Of a DNA stretch of 64,000 nt, positions 55,080 through 64,000 are shown piece after piece. Position numbers and translations under genes: made by a program. The notes under the pieces were generated by a model. The model was not told the DNA's origin. It made no database searches and saw only the letters and a program-made list of their open reading frames with translations. The stretch's first letter is position 1. Each line of letters starts with the position of its first letter. The stretch is from Pteria penguin (lineage: Eukaryota; Mollusca; Bivalvia; Pterioida; Pteriidae): NCBI GenBank assembly GCA_035048485.1, contig CM068586.1, positions 46,660,287 through 46,724,286 on the forward strand, written 5' to 3'.

Positions 55080-55540
55080 TAAGTCATGTTTCAGAATCAA
55101 AATATGGAAAGAAAATATGAAGGTCAAAGGCAGAATTGAAAGTAGATTTAATTAGATCCCATAAATGTTCTATTTACAAATGGATTAGAAGCATAACATG
55201 TTACAACAGACATAAACCCAATTAATTAAATCTAATTGTAACACGCCTTGGATAGACGGACAGTCTAGTCTCAATGTATAAACCAGATAAGCTTCGTAAT
55301 CAGACAAATAATTCTAAGATTTGTTTTTTCAAATACACCTCCAGCAAAACTTGAAATTATGGTGCAGGAAGTATATGCCACAAAGGATAATGCTGCAGTT
55401 AGTTTATCTTGAATAATCTGTACACACAATATCTTGAGAATTCGATCGTTAAATAAACAATTTGTGTAAAGATCAACAAGAAAGACACCTCTCATAAAGA
55501 GAATTTCATCGATGTAAGGGATTCGATCTAGGTTGATTGC
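55080..55540. other. No gene seen
   Basis: An open stretch on the minus strand exists but runs into SINE sequence. A hairpin of AGATTTAATTAGAT with ATTAAATCTAATT lies around 55,143-55,237. Confidence 0.4.
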
Positions 55541-55547
55541 CTCCCGC

Positions 55548-55695
55548 TCGCATGTCGCGATGCTTTCATGTTGCGATATTGCTCCTGCCTTGCATGTTGC
55601 GATGCTTTCATGTTGCGATATTGTTCCTGCTTGCATGTTGCGATTGCCTGAAAATTGTTGAAAGCCCCGTTTAACCAACCAACCAACCAACAGGG
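55548..55695 (+). mobile_element. SINE tail fragment with internal duplication
   Basis: CTCGCATGTCGCGATG and later CATGTTGCGATATTG phrases are duplicated at about 50-bp intervals. They are followed by GTTGAAAGCCCCGTTTAACC and four ACCA repeats, matching the 3' half of the SINEs at 16.0 and 61.0 kb. Confidence 0.6.
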
Positions 55696-55929
55696 GAAAA
55701 TGTTTGGCTTTCTGATTTATGCGTAGTTATTGTTTATTAGAACGTATCATTTGTACAATGAATCTGAACACAGACGATGCAAGTGTCTACGAAAGTCGTT
55801 AATATCTTGCCAATTTGATGCTAACAAAGGCAATCTAATTGAAATCAGACCTCTAATTCGCTCCCGTTTACTGATAAGTCGCGATTATCAGAAACGACGA
55901 GCGAAGTAGGGATTTGGTTTTAATCAGAT

Positions 55930-56180
55930 TGATTCAAATCAAATTTGGATATTGTTTACTTATTCAGAAAGGAAAACCCTATTGATTTTGGGGTCAAATG
56001 TCAAAGGTCAAGGTCACAGCTGATGAAAATATACTGTAATTATTGGTTTCCCGGTAATAACTTAAGTACCTTTCATCATATCCAAACCAAATTTGGACAT
56101 ATAATTACTTATCAGGAGAAGAACCCGATTGATTTTGAGGTAAAAAGGTCAAAGGTCAAAGGTCAAGGCCATAGCTGACA
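55930..56180 (+). repeat. Dispersed repeat with tandem nuclear-receptor-like half sites
   Basis: Contains TGTCAAAGGTCAAGGTCA near 55,999-56,016. At 56,146-56,165 three AGGTCA half-sites are each separated by a single A. Confidence 0.6.
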
Positions 56181-56716
56181 GAAAAGACTGAAATTATTGG
56201 TTTCCATGTGATTCTTGGATATTATCATATATCATTAAATGTTCATCAGAATTTTATCATATTTCACATATTTTACAGGTCAAGTTATTTCAAACAGTGG
56301 TAATTTAAAACTTTAATTAAAAAGGAAGGATGCCTATAGATCTGAGGATCAATATTTGAAATGGCAAGGTCACAACTGGTAATATATATAGAGTCATGGC
56401 CCCTAAAACTTATGATTTATGAAAGCTTTGCAGCTATGAATTAAGCCCACGTGGGGGCAAATGTTTTACAAACATGTTCTAGTTTTAAGAGTAAGCATTT
56501 GAGATACAATGAAAACTTGTCTGATATTACTAAGGTTAGGACTTACGACATGCTTAGTATAACGGATGTAACCTTATTCGTAAGTGTTGGTGTAGCAGAG
56601 ATGTAGGTAAAACGGTCAGAGAGAGAGAGGGGGGACAGACACACAGACAGTTACAGAGAGAGAGAAAGGGGGGGGGATGGAACAGAGGAAGGGATAAAAA
56701 GGTTAAAGGAATGAAA

Positions 56717-56763
<47 letters not shown>

Positions 56764-57499
56764 CAAGCAAAATCCCATAGAATGGAATATAATTTCTTGT
56801 ATGTCAATTATTGTGTTAATACTACATTTTATACAGAGAAGCAGTAATGCATTAATCCAAGTTTGGTAATTTTCATTCTCCAAGAAAAAAACCCCACATT
56901 TTCTCGTCTACATAAAGATTATAGAAAATTGAAATAAGCAATTTTCAATGTAATTTGAAAAAAGTTTTTATATGTTCATTTTTCTGTTCAAATGAATTAT
57001 TGATTTCTCTCCTGTGTTAAAAAGGTGATTACAAATGAAATCATAATGTAATATCAAACCTTGTTGTTAAATTGAGATAGTGAAAACAGCTGACATAAAT
57101 GAGATGTGTATATTTAAATAGATAAATTGGGTTTTGGTACACATGTTTCTACTCAGTTTGGTCTATATATATTGTAAGAGATGTTTCCCATATTGTCTTA
57201 CGTTTGGATGTAATATAATTACATTGTATGGCTTCATACTTAACTTATGATCCAGATTTACCGTGAATAATGTACTTCAGTCAATCTTTAATCAGTAATC
57301 CATAACTTTGACATTAAAAGTTTTCGTATATTATTTTGGGAAAGTTTCTTTTAAAATAACTAAAAATGTTATAGTGTAAGGGATTACAAAAGTAAACCCT
57401 GACACAGAAATCGGAACAGAAACTATATGACACATCTTTAAAAAAGTCATGTTGAGAATTGACTACCAACAATGGAATTGACACGTCCTGTAAACATTA
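56181..57499. other. Intergenic with (GA)n microsatellite
   Basis: (GA)n at 56,717-56,758, preceded by a purine-rich tract. No gene is seen. Confidence 0.5.
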
Positions 57500-57565
57500 A
57501 AGCCAATCACATTCAATCGGTAGCCTATTTGACCGAAAGGTCCCAGGTTCGAGTCCTACCCGTGG
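57500..57565 (+). mobile_element. tRNA-like fragment
   Basis: ATCGGTAGCCTATTTGACC and CCCAGGTTCGAGTCCTACCC resemble a tRNA 3' half with a B box. There is no complete cloverleaf. Confidence 0.35.
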
Positions 57566-58569
57566 ATCATCGCTATAGATATTATCTTTCGGATGATGAT
57601 ACTGTAGTTACAAGGTCCCGTATCACTGTCTATTGTATGTGACATAATATTGGCGTAACGTAAAACAAGAAAGGAAAAATCATCGTTTAAGTACATAAAT
57701 TGAATTATTCTTCGTTTAAGTTGTCTTGTAAATCCAATGAAACGACAACTCTTTGTATAAAATCTCGGAGCAGAAAGACTGGCAACAAATATTCCATTAA
57801 AACATTGAATTGTATCTGGTGTATATTACATATATATGGTATACATGTTTGTGTGTACTCAACTTTATGTTTATTTCAGAGTATATTCTGTATATCTGAT
57901 TTCGTGATTGGCATAGCATTGTGTGTATTTTTTTCCGAAAATGCCAAGTTTTTAACTGAAATAGATTTATATCGAAACGTTATTACCTACATATGCAAGA
58001 CAACTCGTTTGTAACATTGAGCAAAATAGCAATAAAAACTTAAAACTTAAACTAATGGTTTATGGTCATCCTTGTTTACTGAAAGACTGATTTGTCTACG
58101 TCCGATACTCCGAAGGTTATTTAGTCAAAAAAAAAAAAAAAAAGCGCTTGACGGACGAAAATATCCATAAGCATGACTAGAAGTCTTTTGAAAGGAGGTA
58201 ATGTATTTGAACCCTGCAGTGAATCATTTTGATAGAGTTTAGAGAAAGTATTTGCTTGGTAGCTGCCCTACCAAACAATTCAACGTAAAATGGGGGATCT
58301 AGAAAACTTCAGCTAGATCTAATATAAAGATATCTTCTTTGAATGAAATTTGTAATTGCCTTAATCAGTAACATGGGCCAGATCAGTGCCACACTTCTCA
58401 ACTACATTCACATATGTTTGTGATAAACAACCAGGTTAAACAAAACACGCACTATATAGATTTTCAAGATCAATGTGTGACCGAGCAAAGAATGCATTGT
58501 ATCAGATATACAATAATTTATTACTTAGATTTGAGCTCTTTTGAGCTAAAGATTTAATGAATCATTGTC
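57566..58569. other. Intergenic, no gene seen
   Basis: One 104-codon open stretch at 57,700-58,014 has biased, low-complexity-like composition and no family resemblance. It ends near an AATAAA-like GCAATAAAAAC. Confidence 0.4.
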
Positions 58570-58697
58570 ATCACACCACAGGGCTTTCGGCTCGTTGCAA
58601 CCCCCCCCCCCCCCCCCACTCAATTATACCAATATGATTATATATTATATTGGTATAATTGAGGGGGGACAACGAGCCGAAAGCCTTGTGATCACGC
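58570..58697. mobile_element. Foldback element (hairpin) related to 7.44 kb
   Basis: The outer arm CACAGGGCTTTCGGCTCGTT and its complement ending at 58,690 are followed by a poly-C tract and inner arms CTCAATTATACCAATAT and complement. Confidence 0.65.
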
Positions 58698-59470
58698 GTT
58701 CGTGATATGTCCATCGTCCATCAGTTGTTAACTTTTCATATAACCGACCTCTTCTCTGAAATCTGAAAAGGCCAAAGAGGAAGGAAGGATGTAAGTACTG
58801 TAGGGTAAAGAAGGGTCCTTTGATAATATCTTAAGATGAACTGTATATAATTTAAAGCTAAATACATCTGAATATTCTAAACGGATCTGTAAATGAAGTT
58901 TGCATTGTTCGTTAATATTCAAAATCTATTTTTGTACAAATTCTGGTTACTTTTTCTGATTTTATCATGTAAGATTGGTTATATTACATGTAGTTCTGCA
59001 TTTATTTTGGGTATAGAAGTTAATTTGAAGTAGAAAAGGATTTGATATAAGGCAATGAGACACTAAAATAAATGTTAAGAATTTTCAAATAAGGATTAAA
59101 AAATAAGGGTGGGTCCGGGAGTGTGGGGGAGGGTGCACTATTTGTATGTGATATTATGCTCCTAGGGATTGCCTCTAGAAATCACTGAAAGGATTGTGAG
59201 GAAGCCTGGCATGAAAGAAACACCTAAGATAGCCTATAAATGTGTGTATTTCTGTCAGATCCAGGTCTGCAGATCCAGATCATCCGACGGTAATCACCAA
59301 CCAAGTTTTCAGTGCTTCTGTACTGACCCCTAATATATCGTTACGCCAAATTCATGGTGACGAAAATTAGTAAAGTATTCTACAATTATAGCGAACATCT
59401 CCCTCATTCACAGATCTGTCCTGGGAGTGGTTCTTCGTCTCGTGCGTCTAAGTCAGTTTGGTTAGTAAGT
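58698..59470. other. Intergenic, no gene seen
   Basis: No coding or repeat feature that I can support. Confidence 0.4.
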
Positions 59471-59474
59471 TGCG

Positions 59475-59602
59475 TTTTACATATTTGCCGTTTTACATGT
59501 TTTCCGTTTAATATGTTTGCCGTTTAACATGGTTGCCAATTTACATGGTTGCCGTTTTACATGTTTGCCGTTTTACATGGTTGCCGTTTTACATGTTTGC
59601 CA
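59475..59602. repeat. 17-bp tandem repeat, ~7 units
   Basis: Unit GCCGTTTTACATGTTTG with variants such as GGTT and TTTAAC. Confidence 0.8.
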
Positions 59603-59884
59603 TTTGGATTTCAACAGTTTTGGCCTTGAGCATTTTTGAAGAGACATGAATTGTCTAATTGCGTATATGATGCACTAAATTGATATAAGTATATGTTCTG
59701 ATATTTACTGTACTTGAGAATGAAACGTATTCCCTTTGTAGTGTAGAGCTCGTAAAAAGTTCCTCGCGGAGGGCTTGACTTCAGTGTTATTATACCCTTT
59801 TCTCTGATGTTGTGTGGCTATGGCACTATCTACACAGCATTTGTTTAAATTCATGTATCAATATAATGTTGGGTTATATTTGTT

Positions 59885-59998
59885 TCGGCGGTGTGGCTTG
59901 CCAAACAGGAGACATTCACTCCTCCCGGGCACCAGGTCTCACCTCTGAATTTCAGGGGTCCGTGAATGTCCCCGGTGGTATATTGTTGTTAGTGCCAT
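59885..59998 (+). repeat. Dispersed repeat, partner of 6.53 kb
   Basis: ACTCCTCCCGGGCACCAGGT, then CACCTCTGAATTTCAGG and GGTCCGTGAATGTCC. Inverted relative to 6531-6660. Confidence 0.6.
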
Positions 59999-60177
59999 AG
60001 TCATGTTACAGCAGTTATTTCGTATTTTACATTGGTGTGTGCGTTACATGTAGGTATAATTGACATTTTTCGTCATTTTTTACCCATAAAAAATAGGTAA
60101 AGCGCTTTGATTAAAACCAGAATTTCGAAAGTATTCTGTTATGCTTTGGGATATTGAAATGTGTACTTATGAACTTG

Positions 60178-60186
60178 GTTTTTTTT

Positions 60187-60224
<38 letters not shown>

Positions 60225-60230
60225 TTTTTT
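60178..60230. repeat. Poly-T tract
   Basis: About 50 bases of T with three C interruptions. It may mark the A-tail of a minus-strand retroelement. Confidence 0.8.
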
Positions 60231-60339
60231 GCAATTGACCATATTTAACAAGAGTATTTGCCCATCTCCGATATTCAGTATTACGGACAGTTGTCGGCTA
60301 TGCTAGAAAATATTGATGTGAAACTCAGCATGTGTGTTT

Positions 60340-60760
60340 AGTATGGGGTTATGCTATACCGCTGTCGTCCATCCGTCTGCCTGTCCGCACCGCTTTGTCT
60401 TCGCAAGTCCACTTAAACCCATAATGGGATTTTTTTTTATGAAACTTGCTAGGAAGGACACTACCTGCAGTTACGTATATTGTAAAAGGAATGCTGTCCA
60501 AAACAAATTACGTGAGTTATGACCCTTGGGCATACAGACGGACAGACACTAACTATATGCTCCCTCGTAAATTTCGGGGAGCTTAATAAAATCGATAAGG
60601 AAAAGAGGCCTATAACATATTGAACTTGCTGCCCACAAAAGGAGATGGAGAAGTGCAGAAACAATAATGTATACAGACGGACGGAACACCCTGTCATAAT
60701 AACTTTGTCATAGACAGACAAACGGACAGACGAATAGATGGACAGATCAAAACTACAGGA
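60340..60760. repeat. Dispersed repeat, minus copy of the 11.87 kb family plus CTGTCC-rich flank
   Basis: 60,540-60,700 is the complement of 11,870-12,030. The flanks carry GACGGACAGACA-type runs. Confidence 0.55.
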
Positions 60761-60963
60761 CTAGCTATATGGGATCTAAAACGCAAAACTTGGTTAAAAC
60801 AATGATGGAAAAATAACCCACACGTTCGATGTCTTATGCTGAAATTCGTCTCTTCCTCGAATTATTCTTCCTATACAAATGTATCCGAGGCCCCTACCAT
60901 CTCGTTACCAATCACCGTTTCTCCTGTAGATAATATATATTAATATTAACTCTGATGATTCGA

Positions 60964-61129
60964 AGGGGCAGGCTTGGTGTAGTGGTTAAGCGCTTGGCTT
61001 GCGGTGCCGACGATCCGGGTTCGATTTCCGGGTTGCGCCACTATGTTTAAGAGGTTGGTTACCTCCTGCTTCCATGTCGCGATATAACTGAAAAATTGTT
61101 GAAAGCGACGTAAAACACCAATCAACCAA
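60964..61129 (+). mobile_element. tRNA-derived SINE with 12-bp target duplication
   Basis: AGGGGCAGGCTTGGTGTAGT head, B box GGTTCGATTTCC, body TGTCGCGATATAACTGAAAA and GAAAGCGACGTAAAACACC. Perfect CTGATGATTCGA duplications lie at 60,952-60,963 and 61,130-61,141. Highly similar to the copy at 16.0 kb but in the opposite orientation. Confidence 0.88.
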
Positions 61130-61364
61130 CTGATGATTCGATACACTAACAATACCCAAGAATATTTGGGAAACTTCCATTAAAGCATGTAGGGGTAAGG
61201 TAATTGCACAGGTTTGTCGTCTAGGTGTAGTATATTACTGATATCGGTTTCATAAAATTTAGACTCTTGAAGAATCCTATCTCAGTGCCTAAAACATTAC
61301 TGAACCTTGAAAGATCTTTCATTCAAATTTACACGAGTGTTAGTTATTGTTCTGAAAAATTTGA

Positions 61365-61655
61365 CCCCCCTGTTAGTTTAGATAGACTTGTCTTAAATTT
61401 TTGTTTCAGTGCGCATGTCCAAATGACGTCATTTCGAAATACTTTTAAATCCATACTAAGAGTTGCCTTTCTTACTTGAATACGTTTGTAAACGTATGTT
61501 GTTCACCCATTTTAATTGATACTTCAGTTTTCCTTATATTTCAATAGATAATTTCTGATTTTAAATCTCATGGAAGATCTGTAAATACAGATTGTAGTAT
61601 GGATGTATAAACACTTCCGGTTTACATCCGGCATATTATCGGCAGATGAGGGTTC
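61365..61655 (+). repeat. Dispersed ~290-bp repeat, partner of 11.38 kb
   Basis: Contains CAGTGCGCATGTCCAAATGA, TGACGTCA and ACTTGAATACGTTTGTAAAC. Inverted relative to 11,375-11,690. Confidence 0.65.
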
Positions 61656-61659
61656 CGTA

Positions 61660-63431
61660 GGTGCAAGAAGACCCCTTCCCCTTTTTCTTCTTCTTCAATG
61701 ATAAACACACAATCATTAAATGATTATTACGTGCCTTTCATGCGCAGTGTCGGGGTTAGTAATACAGGTGTATTTACAAAAAAAAAAAAAAAAAAATTTA
61801 GAAGAAATTTAAAACTATTTACAATAATAATTGGGATCAAAAGTAGACTGCTTTCAGAACAGGCAATGTTAGCTGTTCTTTGAAGGTAACCAGAGTGTCT
61901 GAAGTTGTAATGAGGGATGGTAGATTATTCCATTGTGTAATTGTTCTTGGATAGAAGGAAAATTTGTAGGAATCTTTACTGCAATGAATGTGTCTGTAGT
62001 TGTGAGGGTTGGAGTGTCTTGTTTTACTGTCAATTGGGATGAGGAGTTCTGAGGGAAAGATGTGTACATAGTTGTGTATAATTTTATAAAAGAAGATAAG
62101 TCTAGTTCTTAGACGTCGCTGTTGAAGGGTGGGCAAATCCAGATATTCAAGCATGGAGTTAACAGAGCTGGTATTGTGGTAGCGGTTGGTTACAAATCTG
62201 GCAGCTCTTCTTTGTACAATTTCAAGTTGGTTAATTTGATTTTGATGATAAGGGTCCCATGTACAACAGTTATATTCGAGTTCAGGTCTTACTATGGATT
62301 GGTATGCTCTTTCTTTGATTTTATGGGAGGAGATTTTTAGGTTACGTTTTAGAAAGTTTAGTTGTTGATTTGCACTAGCTGTTATGTTTGATATATGTTT
62401 GTTCCATCTGAGGTTAGACTGGATGGTTACGCCTAGGTATTTAGTTGATGTTTCCGTTGTAAGTATATGATTATGAAGAATGTATTGACTTTGAATAGGT
62501 TGTTTGCATGATGTTATGTGCATGACAGAGCATTTATCCGGATGGAAAGACCTAATCCAATCCGCTTCCCGTCTAGCGGCGGCATCAAGATCTAGTTTAA
62601 GTTTGTAAGCATCAGAAGTAGATTTTATTTCTTTGTAGATTATACTATCATCTGCAAAGAGTCTGAGAGTAGAGTAGTTAAGATATTCATGAAAGTCGTT
62701 TATATAAGCGAGAAATAGTATCAGACCGAGGACAGTGCCCTGGGGTACACCTGAAGTTACTTTTATTGTATCTGATTGTGTATTGTCCAAGATAACTGTT
62801 TGTGTGCGCTGTGAAAGAAAGGCTTCAATCCAAAGAAGTGTGCTAGAGTTAATACCATAATATTTCAGTTTATAGAGCAGTCTTTTATGTGGGACTTTGT
62901 CAAAAGCTTTGGCAAAGTCCATCACAATTATGTCTGTTTGAATTTTATTGTTATTTGATTGACAGAGAATTTGGATGAAAGAGATGAGTTGGGTTTCGCA
63001 AGATCTAGCAGAGCGAAACCCATGTTGGAGGTCATAAAGGATAGAATTGCTTTCTAGATGATTCATGATAGAGCTATATATTATATGCTCGCAGAGTTTG
63101 CAGAGAATACATGTGAGGGAAACAGGTCTATAGTTTATGTCATTGTGCTTGTCCCCTTTTTTAAAGATCGGCCATACATTTGCATGCTTCCAGTCAGAAG
63201 GTATGACACCAGTTTGCATTGACTTTTGGAATAGAAGAGTAATGGAAGGTGTAAGTTCTGCACTTAGCTCTTTGAGGACCCTGCCGCTGACATTATCAGG
63301 ACCTGTAGCCTTATTTGGATTAATGTTCTCAAGGAGTTTGGTGATACCTTTTGATGTAATATTTATGTTGTTCATAACTGGGTAGGGGGATGGGCCTTTG
63401 TTTGTGCATAATGTTAATAGGAAAAATCATG
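61660..63431 (-). mobile_element. 5'-truncated CR1/Jockey-type LINE
   Basis: On the minus strand the reverse transcriptase frame is open from about 63,431 to the stop at 61,837, followed by a 3' region with a poly-T tract in plus orientation (61,779-61,796). The endonuclease is missing, as usual for 5'-truncated insertions. Confidence 0.75.
61837..63375 (-). CDS. LINE reverse transcriptase (CR1/Jockey type), endonuclease missing
   Basis: 512 residues from the first ATG, although the frame extends slightly upstream (LCTNKGPSPYPV). RT motifs in order: NKATGPDNVSGRVLK, WKHANVWPIFKKGDKHNDIN then YRPVSLT, LQHGFRSARSCETQL, IVMDFAKAFDKVPH (catalytic D153), TSGVPQGTVLGLILF and FADDSIIYKE (catalytic pair at 242-243). 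It continues with TKYLGVTIQSNLRWNKHI, LEYNCCTWDPYHQNQI, QRRAARFV and WNNLP near the C-terminus, a signature of Jockey/CR1-type elements. GVPQGTVLGLILF has Leu where Pro is usual (GxVLGPxLF), a mild deviation. The frame is otherwise intact, so the insertion is relatively young. The element cannot move by itself without an endonuclease. Confidence 0.88.
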   Translation of the reverse strand: MNNINITSKGITKLLENINPNKATGPDNVSGRVLKELSAELTPSITLLFQKSMQTGVIPSDWKHANVWPIFKKGDKHNDINYRPVSLTCILCKLCEHIIYSSIMNHLESNSILYDLQHGFRSARSCETQLISFIQILCQSNNNKIQTDIIVMDFAKAFDKVPHKRLLYKLKYYGINSSTLLWIEAFLSQRTQTVILDNTQSDTIKVTSGVPQGTVLGLILFLAYINDFHEYLNYSTLRLFADDSIIYKEIKSTSDAYKLKLDLDAAARREADWIRSFHPDKCSVMHITSCKQPIQSQYILHNHILTTETSTKYLGVTIQSNLRWNKHISNITASANQQLNFLKRNLKISSHKIKERAYQSIVRPELEYNCCTWDPYHQNQINQLEIVQRRAARFVTNRYHNTSSVNSMLEYLDLPTLQQRRLRTRLIFFYKIIHNYVHIFPSELLIPIDSKTRHSNPHNYRHIHCSKDSYKFSFYPRTITQWNNLPSLITTSDTLVTFKEQLTLPVLKAVYF

Positions 63432-63559
63432 TAGGCAAGTCCGCATGACCGCCGTATTCGTAATATTAAAGTCCGTTCAATTTAAGCCTGTATATAGACG
63501 TTGACTTTCTGATTAATTTGATCATTGGATAATTGTTATTATGGTATGGGTCTGTGGGT

Positions 63560-63990
63560 CTATGGGTGTGTGCGTCTGTGTGTTTATTTGCACCTTGTTA
63601 ACACGATAAAGACCATACCGCTTACGCCAGGACTTTGAAACTTAGAACACTTATTTGTTATGGAATGAGGACGAACCCTATTGATTTTTAATATCAAGGT
63701 CAAGGGTCAAGGTCATTTTAGGGACAAAAATAGCAAAGTTTTTGAGAACGCAAATTGTAAATAAGGTACAGACCAAACTGCTTATGCTAAAACCTTTAAA
63801 CTTTGTACACTTATTTCTAATAACTTATGTTACAAAGAATTGTTGCACAGGACCCAAAATGTCATGACCTTGAACTCAGGTCATATCTGTAGCGAGAAGG
63901 TCATAGAGCATATGATGGGAGGGCCATAACTTTTTACACCTAGCATGGATTTGAGTAGTATTTCACAGAATTGTTGTCCAGTAACCAAGA
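63560..63990 (+). repeat. TGACC-rich dispersed repeat, runs to the right edge
   Basis: Contains ATCAAGGTCAAGGGTCAAGG and degenerate ~140-bp units (GAAACTTAGAACACTTATTT, then AAACTTTGTACACTTATTTC). Confidence 0.5.
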
Positions 63991-64000
63991 GTGTGCAATC

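Noticed and set aside
55271..55690. 139-codon minus-strand frame with ISQHESIATC repeats
   Set aside because: The repeated part is a translated duplicated SINE tail; the remainder has no recognisable homology.
56554..56883. Ser-Leu-rich 109-codon frame on the minus strand
   Set aside because: Mostly a translated (GA)n tract and purine-rich DNA.
57700..58014. 104-codon reading frame
   Set aside because: No family resemblance, no splice or regulatory context, and AT-rich composition. Chance is likely.

Overview
The window looks like nuclear DNA from a marine mollusc, most probably a bivalve; a scallop-like genome is my low-confidence guess from the SINE type. It is AT-rich and intron-rich, with long simple repeats. 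It carries the TGACCT-rich dispersed repeats and pearl/Helentron-like elements with internal satellites that I associate with bivalve genomes. There are no bacterial-style operons, rRNA genes or CRISPR arrays. Almost everything is mobile-element derived. All identifications come from reading the sequence; no search was run.

Left part (1-20.3 kb): the end of an OTU-type cysteine protease ORF; a nearly intact APE-type LINE whose ORF1 and ORF2 lie in one frame separated by a single UAG; an array of tandem palindromes near 8 kb; a broken tyrosine-recombinase (Crypton/DIRS-type) gene split by a 172-bp repeat; and two long-TIR elements (13.18-17.34 kb and 17.56-18.94 kb) with 8-9 bp target duplications and related termini, best read as non-autonomous Mutator-like elements. 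The first is interrupted inside its right TIR by a composite holding a third TIR type, a tRNA-SINE and a LINE tail.

Middle (20.3-46 kb): a zinc-cluster exon pair, then the scattered, decayed exons (23.0-34.0 kb) of a gene whose better-preserved paralogue lies at 35.65-41.54 kb. That paralogue has eight phase-compatible exons and encodes a Mutator-like transposase domain fused to a DEDDh 3'-5' exonuclease, with one single-base frameshift in exon 5. The decayed copy is spread out by a pearl/Helentron-like element holding 18 units of a 145-bp satellite with perfectly constant period. A 303-bp foldback with an 8-bp target duplication sits just downstream of the intact-looking gene. Remnants of a MULE transposase and an integrase-like gene follow at 45.6-46.2 kb.

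Right part (46-64 kb): a 21/22-bp near-palindromic array, a ~140-bp tandem family rich in TGACCT half-sites, the last two exons of an unidentified minus-strand gene (50.5-51.5 kb), and a 3.3-kb array of a 38-bp unit that appears related to the 145-bp satellite in the opposite orientation. These are followed by SINE copies with clear target duplications and a 5'-truncated CR1/Jockey-type LINE on the minus strand.

The items most worth following up are the transposase-exonuclease fusion and its paralogue, the UAG-separated LINE, the Mutator-like TIR family beside possible transposase sources, and the two related satellites housed in transposon-like elements.
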